Shown here: one piece after another, positions 24,598 through 33,567 of the stretch
Layout of the letters: the number at the start of each line of letters is the position of its first letter
How positions within the stretch are numbered: position 1 is the first letter of the stretch
NCBI RefSeq assembly: GCF_965284335.1
Contig: NZ_OZ260076.1
Direction: 5' to 3' (one strand)
Length of the DNA stretch: 64,000 nucleotides
From: Tabrizicola_A sp965284335
GTDB taxonomy: Bacteria; Pseudomonadota; Alphaproteobacteria; Rhodobacterales; Rhodobacteraceae
The notes under the pieces: model-generated
Told to the model about the DNA's origin: nothing
Database searches by the model: none
What the model saw: the letters and a program-made list of their open reading frames with translations, nothing else
Made by a program: the position numbers and the translations under genes

Positions 24598-24643
24598 ATT
24601 TTTCGTCGAAAAATCATGTTTTCGAGTTTTCGACGAAAACTCG
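24597..24643. repeat. Two adjacent TTTTCGNCGAAAA palindromes
   Basis: GATTTTTCGTCGAAAAATC at 24597-24615 and a 21-base palindrome with core GTTTTCGACGAAAAC at 24623-24643 lie between convergent genes. The same core occurs at 19720 and 19794. Confidence 0.75.
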
Positions 24644-24650
24644 TGCCCCT

Positions 24651-26027
24651 TCAATGCCGCCCGGTGATCCAATTGCCAAGTGCTGCAAAGCGTGAGGGCT
24701 TGCCCCTGAGCTGCGCCTCGCGGCGGTCGGCGATGCCAAGCAAGCGATACATCAGATGCACCCCCAGCCAGCGGAAAGGTTCTGGCTCCCATTGCCGCAC
24801 GCGGCGGTTGACCCAAGGCAGCCGCGTGATGGCGGTGTCGCGCCCCAGCGCCAGATCGGCCAGCGTGCGCCCGGCAAGGTTTGAGGTGGAGACCCCCACC
24901 CCCACATAGCCCCCCGCCCAGCCAAGCCCTGTGGCCCGGTCCAGCCCGACGGTGGCGCACCAATCACGCGGCACGCCGATGACACCGCACCAAGCGTGGT
25001 CGATGGGGTATTTCGCGGCTTCGGGGAAATGTTCGTGCAAGATGGCGGTCAGGCGGCGGATGGTTTCGGCGTCCGGCGCACCGTTCTTGTCCATTTGGCT
25101 TGCGTATTTGTAAGGCACACCGCGCGCGCCCACAGTAATGCGCCCCTCGCGTGTGCGCTGGCAATAGCAATAGGCGTTCTTCATGTCCCCGATCAGCTCG
25201 TGCCCGTCCCAGCCGATCTTGGCCCAAGCCTCGGGCGGCAGCGGCACCGTGGCAATCTGGGCCGAGTTCAGCGGCAACCAGTCGCGCTTGTAACCTTCGA
25301 TCCCGGCGGTAAAGCCTTCGGTGCAGCGCAGGATGATCGGCGCGCGCACCGTGCCGCGATTGGTCACCACGCGGCCCTGTGCATAAGACAGCACCTCGGT
25401 CTCCTCAAAGATCACCGCGCCCTTGCGTTCCACCGCCTCGGCCAGCCCGCGGACCAGCTTGGCCGGTTGCACCCGCGCCATGCCGCTGACCACCATGGCG
25501 CCCAGAACGCCGGGAATGTTGATGCGCTGGGCCACCTCGGCCGGGGTCAGCTCGCGCACCCTGTGGCCATCGCCCCAATGCTGGCGATGGGCGATTTCCT
25601 CTTTCATGCGCGACAGTTGCGCGGGGTTCGTCGCCACCATCATCTCTTCCGAGGGCAGGATGTCGGCGTCAATTCCCTCTTCGGCGCAGATGCGGGTGAT
25701 CTCGGCCACCGTGCCTTCCAACTCGCGCACCTGCTCCAGCACCGCCTCGCGTGAGGTGGCGCGGGCATAGGCCTCGTGGTTCCAAGCAAAGGTGCCCATG
25801 CACCAGCCGCCATTGCGCCCCGAGGCGCCAAAACCGGCGAATTCTTTCTCAATGACCAAAACCTTCAAATCAGGCTTGGCCTGTTTCAAATACCAGGCCG
25901 TCCATAGCCCGGTGAAACCCGCCCCGATGATGGCGACATCTGCCGTTTCATCGCCCCCAAGGGCCGCACGGCGCGTTTCTGGCAGGCCCATGTCGGCATA
26001 CCAAAAGCTGACATCCCCGATCTTCAT
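24651..26027 (-). CDS. FAD-dependent oxidoreductase (DAO/PuuB-like)
   Basis: This 458-residue protein has the FAD dinucleotide-binding motif VAIIGAGFTGLWTAWYL (about residues 30-46) and the GFGASGRNGGWC motif seen in gamma-glutamylputrescine oxidase and related amino-acid oxidases. The C-terminal FAD segment GWAGGYVGVGVSTSNLAGR is present. It lies beside a polyamine-type importer and divergent from a second amine oxidase, so it probably oxidises a polyamine derivative or a related amine. The assignment to a specific substrate is inference. Confidence 0.84.
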   Translation of the reverse strand: MKIGDVSFWYADMGLPETRRAALGGDETADVAIIGAGFTGLWTAWYLKQAKPDLKVLVIEKEFAGFGASGRNGGWCMGTFAWNHEAYARATSREAVLEQVRELEGTVAEITRICAEEGIDADILPSEEMMVATNPAQLSRMKEEIAHRQHWGDGHRVRELTPAEVAQRINIPGVLGAMVVSGMARVQPAKLVRGLAEAVERKGAVIFEETEVLSYAQGRVVTNRGTVRAPIILRCTEGFTAGIEGYKRDWLPLNSAQIATVPLPPEAWAKIGWDGHELIGDMKNAYCYCQRTREGRITVGARGVPYKYASQMDKNGAPDAETIRRLTAILHEHFPEAAKYPIDHAWCGVIGVPRDWCATVGLDRATGLGWAGGYVGVGVSTSNLAGRTLADLALGRDTAITRLPWVNRRVRQWEPEPFRWLGVHLMYRLLGIADRREAQLRGKPSRFAALGNWITGRH

Positions 26028-26121
26028 CTGTCCCGGCTCCCGCAGTTAACCCCGTCTTGGCAGCATGCTAGCCAATCGCATAAGCTCTGGCCAGTTGTCC
26101 CGGTCTTTGGTGGAGCGGTTC

Positions 26122-27474
26122 ATGTCCCTGTCGCGTCGTGGTCTTCTGGCCGGTCTTGCCGCGGGTCTGACCCAGATCGTGCCGCAGCCGGCGTACGCCT
26201 TGCAGGGGCGGCGGGTGATTGTGGTGGGGGCCGGGCTTGCGGGGCTTGCGGCGGCGCGCGATCTGCAGGCGATGGGCGCGGATGTGCAGGTGTTGGAGGC
26301 GCGTGCGCGGATTGGTGGGCGCATCTGGACCTCGCGGCTTTGGCGCGATCTGCCCATGGATCTCGGGGCCAGCTGGATTCACGGCACCAAGGGCAATCCG
26401 TTGACCAAGCTGGCCGATCAGGCCGGGGCAGGTCTTGTGCACACCGATTATGACAGCGCCATGGCTTTGGACGCTGAGGGCCAAGAGCTGGATCTGTCCG
26501 CGGCCTATGACCTTGCCGCGCGGATGTTGGGTCAGGCCCGCGCCAAGGCCGAGCGCCTTGATGCGGATGTGTCGGTGAAAGCGGCGGTTGAGGCGACGGA
26601 TGTTTGGGCCAAGGCCGACCCCGCGCGGCTGCGGCGGCTGCGCCATGTGCTGTCAGGCAGTCTTGAGGCGGAGTATGGCGGATCGCTGGCCGAGATGTCG
26701 GGCTGGTATTACGATGACAGTCAGGAATTCAGCGGCCCGGACGCCCTGTTTCCCGGCGGGTTTGACCAGATCATCCGGCATCTGGCGCGGGGGCTGGATA
26801 TCCGCACCCAGACCGTTGTGACGGGGGTGGCGCAGGATGGCGCGGTTGCGCGCCTGACCTTGCGCGGGGGCGAGCGTTTGACCGCCGACCATGTCATCCT
26901 TACCGTGCCTTTGGGCGTGTTGCAGGCGGGCGATATCACCTTTGATCCGCCGCTCTCCCCGGCGCGACAGACGGCCATTTCGACCCTTGGCATGGGGCTT
27001 TTGAACAAATGCTGGCTGCGGTTTGATCGGATTTCTTGGCCCGATGATGTGGATTGGATCGAGTGGCTTGGCCCAAGGCCGGGTGGCTGGGCGCAATGGG
27101 TCAGTCTTGGCCAAGCGCTGTCAGCGCCGGTTCTGTTGGCCTTTCACGCCGCCGATGCGGCGCGCGATCTGGAACGTCAATCTGACGCCGCAACGATGGA
27201 TGCCGCACATCAGGCGTTGAAATCGATGTTCGGCACCCGCTTTGCCGCACCAATAGCGGCCCAGATCACCCGCTGGTCACAAGATCCTTACAGCCGGGGG
27301 GCTTATTCCTTTCACGCCGTGGGGTCCGGCCCGCAGAGCCGCGCCGCGCTTGGTGGGGCAGAATGGCAGGGGGCCTTGGTCTTTGCCGGCGAGGCCTGCT
27401 CGCCCGAATATTGGGGCACCGCCCATGGCGCGGTTTTGTCAGGCCGGTTGGCGGCCAAGGCGATCAGGGGCTGA
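26122..27474 (+). CDS. Flavin monoamine/polyamine oxidase, Tat-exported
   Basis: This 450-residue protein has a twin-arginine-like signal (MSLSRRGLLAGLAAGLTQIV, cleavage near PAYA) followed by the FAD-binding VIVVGAGLAGLAAARDL, the GGRIWTS motif and the C-terminal VFAGEACSPEYWGTAHGAVLSG FAD segment of amine oxidases. The family includes polyamine and monoamine oxidases releasing aldehyde, ammonia and peroxide. With a predicted periplasmic location it could oxidise amines before uptake. The start at 26122 is chosen because the signal begins there. The 3' end overlaps the convergent LysR gene by eleven bases. Confidence 0.87.
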   Translation: MSLSRRGLLAGLAAGLTQIVPQPAYALQGRRVIVVGAGLAGLAAARDLQAMGADVQVLEARARIGGRIWTSRLWRDLPMDLGASWIHGTKGNPLTKLADQAGAGLVHTDYDSAMALDAEGQELDLSAAYDLAARMLGQARAKAERLDADVSVKAAVEATDVWAKADPARLRRLRHVLSGSLEAEYGGSLAEMSGWYYDDSQEFSGPDALFPGGFDQIIRHLARGLDIRTQTVVTGVAQDGAVARLTLRGGERLTADHVILTVPLGVLQAGDITFDPPLSPARQTAISTLGMGLLNKCWLRFDRISWPDDVDWIEWLGPRPGGWAQWVSLGQALSAPVLLAFHAADAARDLERQSDAATMDAAHQALKSMFGTRFAAPIAAQITRWSQDPYSRGAYSFHAVGSGPQSRAALGGAEWQGALVFAGEACSPEYWGTAHGAVLSGRLAAKAIRG

Positions 27475-28351
27475 CCTCACCCGCCAACCAGCTGCGGAAC
27501 GACACCAAGGGCGCACGGTCGGGGCGATCTTTGGGCCAGACAAGGTAATAGCTGCCCGCTGCCGGGATGGCGGGCCCGTAAACCGGCACCAACCGCCCAG
27601 CCTCAACCTCGCGCCCGATCAGAAAGCTGGGCAAGAGGGCAGCCCCCAGCCCATGGATCGCGCCCTGCATCATGGTGGCATATTGGTCAAACAGCATCGC
27701 CGGAGGCCGCAGCCCCGGCGCGCCGTGATGGGCCAGCCAGCGGCCCCAATCGCCCGTTCGGCTTTCCAGTTGCAAGAGCGGCAGGCCCAACACATCTTCG
27801 GCGCGGGGCAGGGGGGCGGGCACAAGCGATGGGGCCGCCACCGCCAGCATTTCTTCTTGCATCAAGGGCAGATAGCTTACCCCCGGCCAATCTTGCCGCC
27901 CATAATGAATGGCCGCATCAAACTGGCTGGCCTCAAAATCAAAGGGCTTGAGCCGGGTCGACAGGTTCACCGTCACCTCCGGGTGCTGGGCGGCAAAGCG
28001 CGCCAGCCTTGGGGCCAGCCAATGCATGCCAAAGGCGGGCAAAATGGCCAAGTTCAGCGCCCCACCGCCGGGATTGGCGCGCAAGGTCAGCGTGGCCTGA
28101 CCAATCCCTTGCAACATCCGCCGCACCTCGCGGCAATAGTCGCGCGCCCCTTGGGTCAGGCGCAGCCGATGCTTGTCGCGGATGAACAGCGCCACCCCCA
28201 ACTGCCCTTCTAGCACCTGCAACTGACGGCTCACCGCCCCTTGGGTCAGGTTCAATTCCTCGGCCGCCGCACTGGCGCTGCCCAGACGGTCCACCGCCTC
28301 CAGCGCCAAGAGCGAGGGCATCGACGGCAAATAACGGCGTGAAACGAGCAT
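27464..28351 (-). CDS. LysR-family transcriptional regulator (probable regulator of gcdH)
   Basis: This 295-residue protein has the N-terminal HTH (LLALEAVDRLGSASAAAEELNLTQGAVSRQLQVLEGQLG) and a periplasmic-binding-protein-like effector domain. The ATG at 28351 (MLVSRRYLP) is favoured; an ATG at 28384 would add eleven residues and lies within a palindrome. It is divergent from the glutaryl-CoA dehydrogenase gene, the arrangement known for GcdR-type activators, so it likely controls gcdH in response to glutarate or lysine breakdown products. Confidence 0.87.
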   Translation of the reverse strand: MLVSRRYLPSMPSLLALEAVDRLGSASAAAEELNLTQGAVSRQLQVLEGQLGVALFIRDKHRLRLTQGARDYCREVRRMLQGIGQATLTLRANPGGGALNLAILPAFGMHWLAPRLARFAAQHPEVTVNLSTRLKPFDFEASQFDAAIHYGRQDWPGVSYLPLMQEEMLAVAAPSLVPAPLPRAEDVLGLPLLQLESRTGDWGRWLAHHGAPGLRPPAMLFDQYATMMQGAIHGLGAALLPSFLIGREVEAGRLVPVYGPAIPAAGSYYLVWPKDRPDRAPLVSFRSWLAGEVSP

Positions 28352-28369
28352 GGCGGCCCCCTGTACAGT

Positions 28370-28450
28370 ATGAGGTTTCCTCATGGAAACCTGCCCCTGT
28401 TTCGCTAGTGATTGGGGCAGATTCGTGCAATAGACTTGTGCAAACCTCAT
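28370..28450. promoter_or_regulatory. Palindromic operator region between lysR and gcdH
   Basis: AGGTTTCC-TCAT-GGAAACCT is a perfect palindrome at 28373-28392. In addition ATGAGGTTT at 28370-28378 is mirrored by AAACCTCAT at 28442-28450, next to the gcdH start. These are plausible LysR binding sites; the assignment is inference. Confidence 0.55.
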
Positions 28451-28468
28451 CACGCGAAAGGTGACATC

Positions 28469-29689
28469 ATGCTCGACACCCCCAAGCTGAAAGCCAAAGA
28501 CGCCCCCGATCTGGGCCGCTTTGATTGGGAAGACCCCTTCCGTTTGAATGACCAGCTGACGGATGAAGAGCGCATGCTGCGCGACGCCGCCCGCGCCTAT
28601 GCGCAAGACAAGCTGCAACCGCGCGTCATTCAGGCGTTTCGTGAGGAATCCACCGATCCCGCCATCTTCCGTGAAATGGGCGAGATGGGCCTTCTGGGCG
28701 TCACCGTGCCGGAAGAATACGGCGGCCTCGGCGCGTCCTATGTGGCCTATGGCCTGATCGCGCGCGAGGTGGAGCGCGTCGACAGCGGCTACCGGTCGAT
28801 GATGTCGGTGCAATCCAGCCTTGTGATGTATCCGATCTATGCCTACGGCACCGAAGCGCAGCGCAAGAAATTCCTGCCCAAACTCGCCACTGGCGAATGG
28901 ATCGGCTGCTTTGGCCTGACCGAACCCGACGCCGGATCGGACCCCGCGGGCATGAAGACCGTGGCCAAGAAAACCGCGAATGGCTATGTGCTGAACGGCG
29001 CCAAGATGTGGATTTCCAACGCCCCCATCGCCGATGTCTTCGTGGTCTGGGCCAAATCCGAAGCACATGGCGGCAAGATCAAGGGCTTTGTGCTGGAAAA
29101 GGGCATGAAGGGCCTGTCAGCGCCGAAGGTTGGCGGCAAGCTCAGCCTGCGCGCCTCCATCACCGGCGAGATTGTGATGGACAATGTCGAGGTGGGCGAA
29201 GATGCGCTGTTGCCACATGTCGAGGGTCTGAAAGGCCCCTTCGGCTGCCTTAACCGTGCGCGTTACGGCATCTCTTGGGGTGTCCTTGGCGCGGCAGAAT
29301 TCTGCATGTCCGCCGCCCGCCAATATGGCCTTGACCGCAAGCAATTTGGCAAACCCATTGCCCAGACCCAGCTTTATCAGTTGAAACTGGCCAATATGAT
29401 GACCGAAATCTCGCTTGGCTTGCAGGCCTCCTTGCGCGTTGGCCGCCTGTTGGACGAGGCCAATGCCGCGCCCGAGATGATCTCGATCGTCAAGCGCAAC
29501 AACTGTGGCAAGGCGCTGGATGCCGCGCGCTGGGCGCGCGACATGCATGGCGGCAATGGTATTCAGGAAGAGTATCAGGTCATCCGCCACATGGTGAACC
29601 TTGAAACTGTGAATACCTATGAAGGCACCCATGACGTGCATGCGCTTATCCTTGGGCGCGCGATCACCGGCTTGCAGGCGTTCTTCTAA
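28469..29689 (+). CDS. gcdH: Glutaryl-CoA dehydrogenase
   Basis: This 406-residue acyl-CoA dehydrogenase-family flavoenzyme oxidises and decarboxylates glutaryl-CoA to crotonyl-CoA in lysine and tryptophan breakdown. The C-terminal NTYEGTHDVHALILGRAITG closely matches the GCDH signature, including the catalytic Glu. CFGLTEPDAGSDP and the WISNAPIADVFVVWAK segment are also GCDH-type. The start is MLDTPKLK at 28469. It is divergent from its probable LysR regulator and followed by a hairpin terminator. Confidence 0.95.
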   Translation: MLDTPKLKAKDAPDLGRFDWEDPFRLNDQLTDEERMLRDAARAYAQDKLQPRVIQAFREESTDPAIFREMGEMGLLGVTVPEEYGGLGASYVAYGLIAREVERVDSGYRSMMSVQSSLVMYPIYAYGTEAQRKKFLPKLATGEWIGCFGLTEPDAGSDPAGMKTVAKKTANGYVLNGAKMWISNAPIADVFVVWAKSEAHGGKIKGFVLEKGMKGLSAPKVGGKLSLRASITGEIVMDNVEVGEDALLPHVEGLKGPFGCLNRARYGISWGVLGAAEFCMSAARQYGLDRKQFGKPIAQTQLYQLKLANMMTEISLGLQASLRVGRLLDEANAAPEMISIVKRNNCGKALDAARWARDMHGGNGIQEEYQVIRHMVNLETVNTYEGTHDVHALILGRAITGLQAFF

Positions 29690-29697
29690 GCGCAAGC

Positions 29698-29752
29698 TGG
29701 GGTGAAACCCCACCCTACGGCGCGGCCTCTAGGGTGGGTTTCCAACCCACCA
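29698..29752. repeat. Inverted pair of TAGGGTGGG-type extragenic repeats
   Basis: TGGGGTGAAACCCCACCCTA at 29698-29717 and CTAGGGTGGGTTTCC at 29729-29743, continuing to 29752, face each other. Each is itself palindromic. They resemble the REP arms at 35621-35684, suggesting REP-type dispersal. Confidence 0.6.
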
Positions 29753-29783
29753 CGGCAAGCCGCCAATGCTTTGGAATTGCAGC

Positions 29784-29820
29784 AAAAGGCCCAGCGTCCC
29801 AAAACGCGCCGGGCCTTTTT
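29784..29820 (+). terminator. Terminator after gcdH
   Basis: AAAAGGCCC at 29784-29792 pairs with GGGCCTTTTT at 29811-29820 around an 18-base loop, about 95 bases past the gcdH stop. Confidence 0.75.
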
Positions 29821-29986
29821 CTATCCACCACCTGAGTCTTGTTCGCAACAGATGCGCCCCCAGATGCTGTATGCGTCATTTTCCGCTACCCGAGATAAGC
29901 CCTGCATGCCTATAGTTGCCCAAAGATCACGGGGGCATACCCTCGGGCTTGAGGCAGGATAGATAAAACAAGCAAGGAGGGAGCCG

Positions 29987-30454
29987 ATGCGCTGCCCATT
30001 CTGCGGGAACGTCGATACACAGGTGAAAGACAGCCGCCCGGCCGAGGACCATGTGTCCATCCGCCGCCGCCGCTTTTGCCCTGCCTGTGGTGGACGCTTC
30101 ACGACCTATGAACGTGTGCAATTGCGCGACCTTGTGGTCGTGAAATCTTCGGGCAAGCGCGAGGATTTTGACCGCACCAAGCTGGAACGCTCGATCCGCA
30201 TCGCCATGCAAAAGCGGCCCATTGATCCTGATCGCATCGATCAGATGATTTCGGGCATCGTGCGTCGGCTGGAAAGCCTTGGCGATACTGACATCCCGTC
30301 GAAAACCATCGGCGAGATTGTCATGGAATCCCTCGCCCGGATCGACACCGTCGCCTATGTGCGTTTTGCCAGCGTTTACAAGAACTTCCAGGCGGCGGAT
30401 GACTTTGACCGCTTCGTCAGCGAACTGCGCCCCGGCGCAAGCCCGGAAGAGTGA
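29987..30454 (+). CDS. nrdR: Transcriptional repressor NrdR
   Basis: This 155-residue protein has the N-terminal zinc ribbon (MRCPFCGN and RRRFCPACGGRF) and an ATP-cone domain (VVVKSSGKREDFDRTKLERSIRIA). NrdR represses ribonucleotide reductase genes according to dATP/ATP levels. The ATG is preceded by a strong AAGGAGGGAG. Its stop overlaps the GTG start of ribD by four bases, a common alphaproteobacterial arrangement. Confidence 0.96.
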   Translation: MRCPFCGNVDTQVKDSRPAEDHVSIRRRRFCPACGGRFTTYERVQLRDLVVVKSSGKREDFDRTKLERSIRIAMQKRPIDPDRIDQMISGIVRRLESLGDTDIPSKTIGEIVMESLARIDTVAYVRFASVYKNFQAADDFDRFVSELRPGASPEE

Positions 30455-31575
30455 GCGACGCCGAAAAAGACCGGGTCCATATGGCCCACGCCCTGCGCCT
30501 TGCGGCGCGGGGCCTTGGGTCTGTTTGGCCCAATCCGGCCGTGGGCTGCGTCTTGGTGCGCGATGGCCAGATCGTCGGGCGCGGCTGGACGCAGCCCGGC
30601 GGGCGGCCCCATGCCGAAGCCCGCGCCTTGGATGAAGCAGGCCCGCTCGCCAAAGGGGCGACCGCCTATGTCACGCTGGAACCCTGCGCCCATCACGGCA
30701 AAACCCCACCCTGCGCCGAGGCATTGATCTCGGCAGGCGTGACCCGCGTTGTCACTGCCCTGACCGATCCCGATCCACGCGTCGCAGGCCGGGGCCACGC
30801 CATGCTGCGCGCCGCATCTCTTTCGGTGACCGAAGCAGTTTTGACCGAGGCGGCCACGCGCCTGAATGCAGGGTTCTTGAAACGCGTCACGCAAAACCTG
30901 CCCTTTGTCACCTTGAAACTTGCCACCACCCTCGATGGCCGTATCGCCACCGCCTCTGGACAATCCCGCTGGATCACTGGCCCCGCCGCCCGCCGCCACA
31001 CGCATCTTCTGCGGCTCACGCATGATGCGGTCATGGTCGGTGCCGGCACGGCCCGCGCTGACAATCCCGATCTGAGCGTGCGCGAGATGGGACGCACGCA
31101 CCAACCTGTGCGGATCGTGCTCGACAGCCGCCTCAGCCATAGGCCCGACAGCCGCCTTGGTGAAACCGCCCGCCAAATCCCGGTCTGGATGGTGCACGGC
31201 CCCGCCGCCCCGCCCGCCGCCCGCAGCGCATGGGCCGCCACGGGGGCCGAGCTGATCGAAGTCGCCACCTCGCCCAATGGCCATATCGACCCAAAGGCTG
31301 CTCTCCAAGCCTTGGCCAGCCGCGGGTTGACGCGCATCCTGTGCGAAGGCGGTGGAGAATTGGCCGCAAGCCTGATCAAGGCCGGGCTTGTCGATGATCT
31401 CGCACAATATCAGGCAGGCGCACTGATCGGCGCAGATGGCCGTGCCGCCCTCGCCCCCTTGGGCCTGACCGATCTTGGCCTCGCGCCGCGCCTCAGCTTG
31501 CGCGAAACCCGCATCCTTGGCACCGACACTTATGCGCTTTGGTCTTGCCCTTCGCCAAATACTCTCGGGGGGTGA
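30451..31575 (+). CDS. ribD: Bifunctional riboflavin biosynthesis deaminase/reductase RibD
   Basis: This 374-residue enzyme catalyses the second and third steps of riboflavin synthesis. The N-terminal deaminase has the zinc ligands HAE (GRPHAEARAL) and EPCAHHGKTPPCAEAL. The C-terminal reductase begins with the segment TLDGRIATASGQSRWITG and has VMVGAGTARADNPDL. The start is a GTG overlapping the nrdR stop (GTGA), so the genes are translationally coupled. The rest of the rib genes are not adjacent downstream. Confidence 0.96.
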   Translation: MSDAEKDRVHMAHALRLAARGLGSVWPNPAVGCVLVRDGQIVGRGWTQPGGRPHAEARALDEAGPLAKGATAYVTLEPCAHHGKTPPCAEALISAGVTRVVTALTDPDPRVAGRGHAMLRAASLSVTEAVLTEAATRLNAGFLKRVTQNLPFVTLKLATTLDGRIATASGQSRWITGPAARRHTHLLRLTHDAVMVGAGTARADNPDLSVREMGRTHQPVRIVLDSRLSHRPDSRLGETARQIPVWMVHGPAAPPAARSAWAATGAELIEVATSPNGHIDPKAALQALASRGLTRILCEGGGELAASLIKAGLVDDLAQYQAGALIGADGRAALAPLGLTDLGLAPRLSLRETRILGTDTYALWSCPSPNTLGG

Positions 31576-31613
31576 GCCGCCTTGGCGGCGAGGGGGGCAG
31601 ACAGCCCCCCTGA

Positions 31614-31636
31614 AAAATTCTTAGCATAAGAATTTT
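31614..31636. terminator. Bidirectional AT-rich hairpin between ribD and gloA
   Basis: AAAATTCTTA-GCA-TAAGAATTTT is a perfect 10-bp hairpin between convergent genes, with a second GGGGGGC/GCCCCCC stem just before it. Confidence 0.75.
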
Positions 31637-31654
31637 GCCCGGCCCCGCCGGTGG

Positions 31655-32083
31655 TTACCAATGCCCCGTGTTGCCCATCGAGGCCCAAGGCTCGGCCGGC
31701 GGCAAAGCTTCACCCGCCTGCAACAGCTCGATCGAGATATTGTCCGGGCTGCGCACAAAGGCCATGCGCCCATCGCGGGGCGGGCGGTTGATCACCACGC
31801 CATGGGCGGCCAGATGGGCGCAAACGGCGTAGATATCGCTGACCTCATAGGCCAAATGCCCGAAATGACGGCTGTCATTGGGCAAGCCATCATCGCCATC
31901 CCAGTTATAGGTCAATTCCAGCGGGGTTTCGGGTTGGCCATCGGCGGCAAGATAGACCAGCGTGAACCGCCCCTGTTCGCTTTCATAACGCCGGATCTCT
32001 TTCAAACCCAACAACGCATAAAAGGCCATGGATTTTTCCAAATCCAAAACCCGAACCATTGTGTGCAAATAGCGCAGCGTCAT
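31655..32083 (-). CDS. gloA: Lactoylglutathione lyase (glyoxalase I), VOC family
   Basis: This 142-residue vicinal-oxygen-chelate enzyme detoxifies methylglyoxal as its glutathione hemithioacetal. Metal ligands expected of glyoxalase I are visible: His in LHTMVRV (residue 7), Glu in PLELTYNWD, His in HFGHLAYEV and Glu in ISIELLQ. The length is the normal single-module form. It lies downstream of the Slam-like gene on the same strand (64-bp gap) and may be co-transcribed, though the functions are unrelated. Confidence 0.88.
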   Translation of the reverse strand: MTLRYLHTMVRVLDLEKSMAFYALLGLKEIRRYESEQGRFTLVYLAADGQPETPLELTYNWDGDDGLPNDSRHFGHLAYEVSDIYAVCAHLAAHGVVINRPPRDGRMAFVRSPDNISIELLQAGEALPPAEPWASMGNTGHW

Positions 32084-32147
32084 CGCCTGCCCCCCTTCAG
32101 ATGTTCATCACCGGCAACCTAGGGTGCCACAGCGTGAAAGACCAGTC

Positions 32148-33539
32148 TCAGAACTTCGAGCGCACCCCCAAGGTCACCGAGGTCTCTGCCGTGTCGCGCA
32201 CCACAATGGCCGAGTGTGAGCGGGTGCTCGTCACGCTCACGGTCGGGGCAAACCCCATCACCGACAAAGCATCAAACCGCGCCGAGGCACCGATTTGGGC
32301 CACCAGATCGGGGCGTGAGGTGGTTTTCCAATAGTCTTTTGACTGCAGCTCGCCAAAGACACTGAACCGAATTTGGCCGGGCAGGGCGGGCGGAGACCAT
32401 TCAACGGCGGCCTTTGGCCCGCGCCATGCCACCCCTGCGGCATCAGAGATCACCGCATCATAGCCGATGGTCCCCGTCACAAGGCTCTGCCCCATCGCAA
32501 AGCTCAGCGCAGCCTGACTGCCCAGCGACAGGGCATGCCGCGTGCGCCCATATGAGTTTTGCGTGCCGGTCATCGTCAGGCCCAAGGCCAAGGTCTGCCC
32601 GCCGTTCAAGGCACGATCGGCGGAAAATCGGATGGTCTGGCTGTTGCTGGATTGTCCTTGTGCCAACCAGCGATGGCCAAGCATGACGTCCAGCCCATAG
32701 CCCTGCACCTGCGAGGCGCGCCAGCGATATTCCACCCCAATCTCGGCCCCAAGGCTTTCGAAATCGCGCGCCCTTGCGCTTCGGTCCAAGGCCCGCGCGC
32801 GGGCCGACAAATGCACCTGCCGCGTGCTGAGCGCCGCCGTCATCATCAGCTTGTGGCGCGCGCTTTCGCTCAAGCGCCAGTCCAGCTTGACCCGGCCCTG
32901 AACGGCATGGCCCGGCAGCGCCTGCGCAATCGGGATCGGCAGGCCCCAAGCCCAAAACGTATCGTGCAGGCTGCCGCCATTCACATTGTCCGACGGCCCG
33001 CCGCTGAATTGCACCGACCAGCGCAGGGGCGCGCGGCGGTCGAGCCCGGCAAAGGCGCGACGCAAATCGGCACTGTCTTGGGGGGATTGCGCCAAGCCAT
33101 CGGCGCGGCGCAGCCAGAATTTGGCACCCGCCAGCCTGTCTTGCGCGGCCAAGGCGCTGGCGGTCAAAAAGGCGGCCTGAAACCGCAGATCGGGGTCTTT
33201 GCTTTGGCCAAAGGCCAGTCGTCCCTGCCGTGCGGCCACTTGGGCGCGGCCCAACTGCGCCTCGGCCGCGGCCAGGATCAGCCGCGCCTCGGCATCTTGT
33301 GGCGTTTGGGCCAGAATTTGCCCGGCAATGTCGCGCGCCAATTCCGCGCGGCCAAGATGCAAGGCGCGCTGCGCCATGATCCGGGCTTGTCCCGGCTCGA
33401 CCATCAGGTGCACGGATTGCGGTTCTGCCACCGCCAACTGCCCCAAGATCAGCGGCACAAGTGCCGATCCCAAAGCCACAGCACAGACAATCCTGCGGAC
33501 AAAGCGGCCAGCATGACCGCCCCGCCAAAGCCTTGTCAT
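32148..33539 (-). CDS. Slam-family outer-membrane protein (surface lipoprotein assembly modifier)
   Basis: This 463-residue protein has an N-terminal signal region (RRIVCAVALGSALVPLILGQ), a periplasmic TPR-like helical domain (residues about 40-170: ARIMAQRALHLGRAELARDI, AAEAQLGRAQVAARQGRLAF) and a C-terminal beta-barrel of alternating strands ending in Phe (VTLGVRSKF). This two-part layout matches Slam, which moves lipoproteins from the inner to the outer face of the outer membrane. A lipoprotein gene lies 28 bases upstream, the usual Slam/cargo arrangement. The ATG at 33539 is used; TTG at 33596 would overlap the upstream gene. The family call rests on layout and strand pattern. Confidence 0.7.
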   Translation of the reverse strand: MTRLWRGGHAGRFVRRIVCAVALGSALVPLILGQLAVAEPQSVHLMVEPGQARIMAQRALHLGRAELARDIAGQILAQTPQDAEARLILAAAEAQLGRAQVAARQGRLAFGQSKDPDLRFQAAFLTASALAAQDRLAGAKFWLRRADGLAQSPQDSADLRRAFAGLDRRAPLRWSVQFSGGPSDNVNGGSLHDTFWAWGLPIPIAQALPGHAVQGRVKLDWRLSESARHKLMMTAALSTRQVHLSARARALDRSARARDFESLGAEIGVEYRWRASQVQGYGLDVMLGHRWLAQGQSSNSQTIRFSADRALNGGQTLALGLTMTGTQNSYGRTRHALSLGSQAALSFAMGQSLVTGTIGYDAVISDAAGVAWRGPKAAVEWSPPALPGQIRFSVFGELQSKDYWKTTSRPDLVAQIGASARFDALSVMGFAPTVSVTSTRSHSAIVVRDTAETSVTLGVRSKF

Positions 33540-33567
33540 CTGTGCAACGCCAACCACACCCGCGCCC

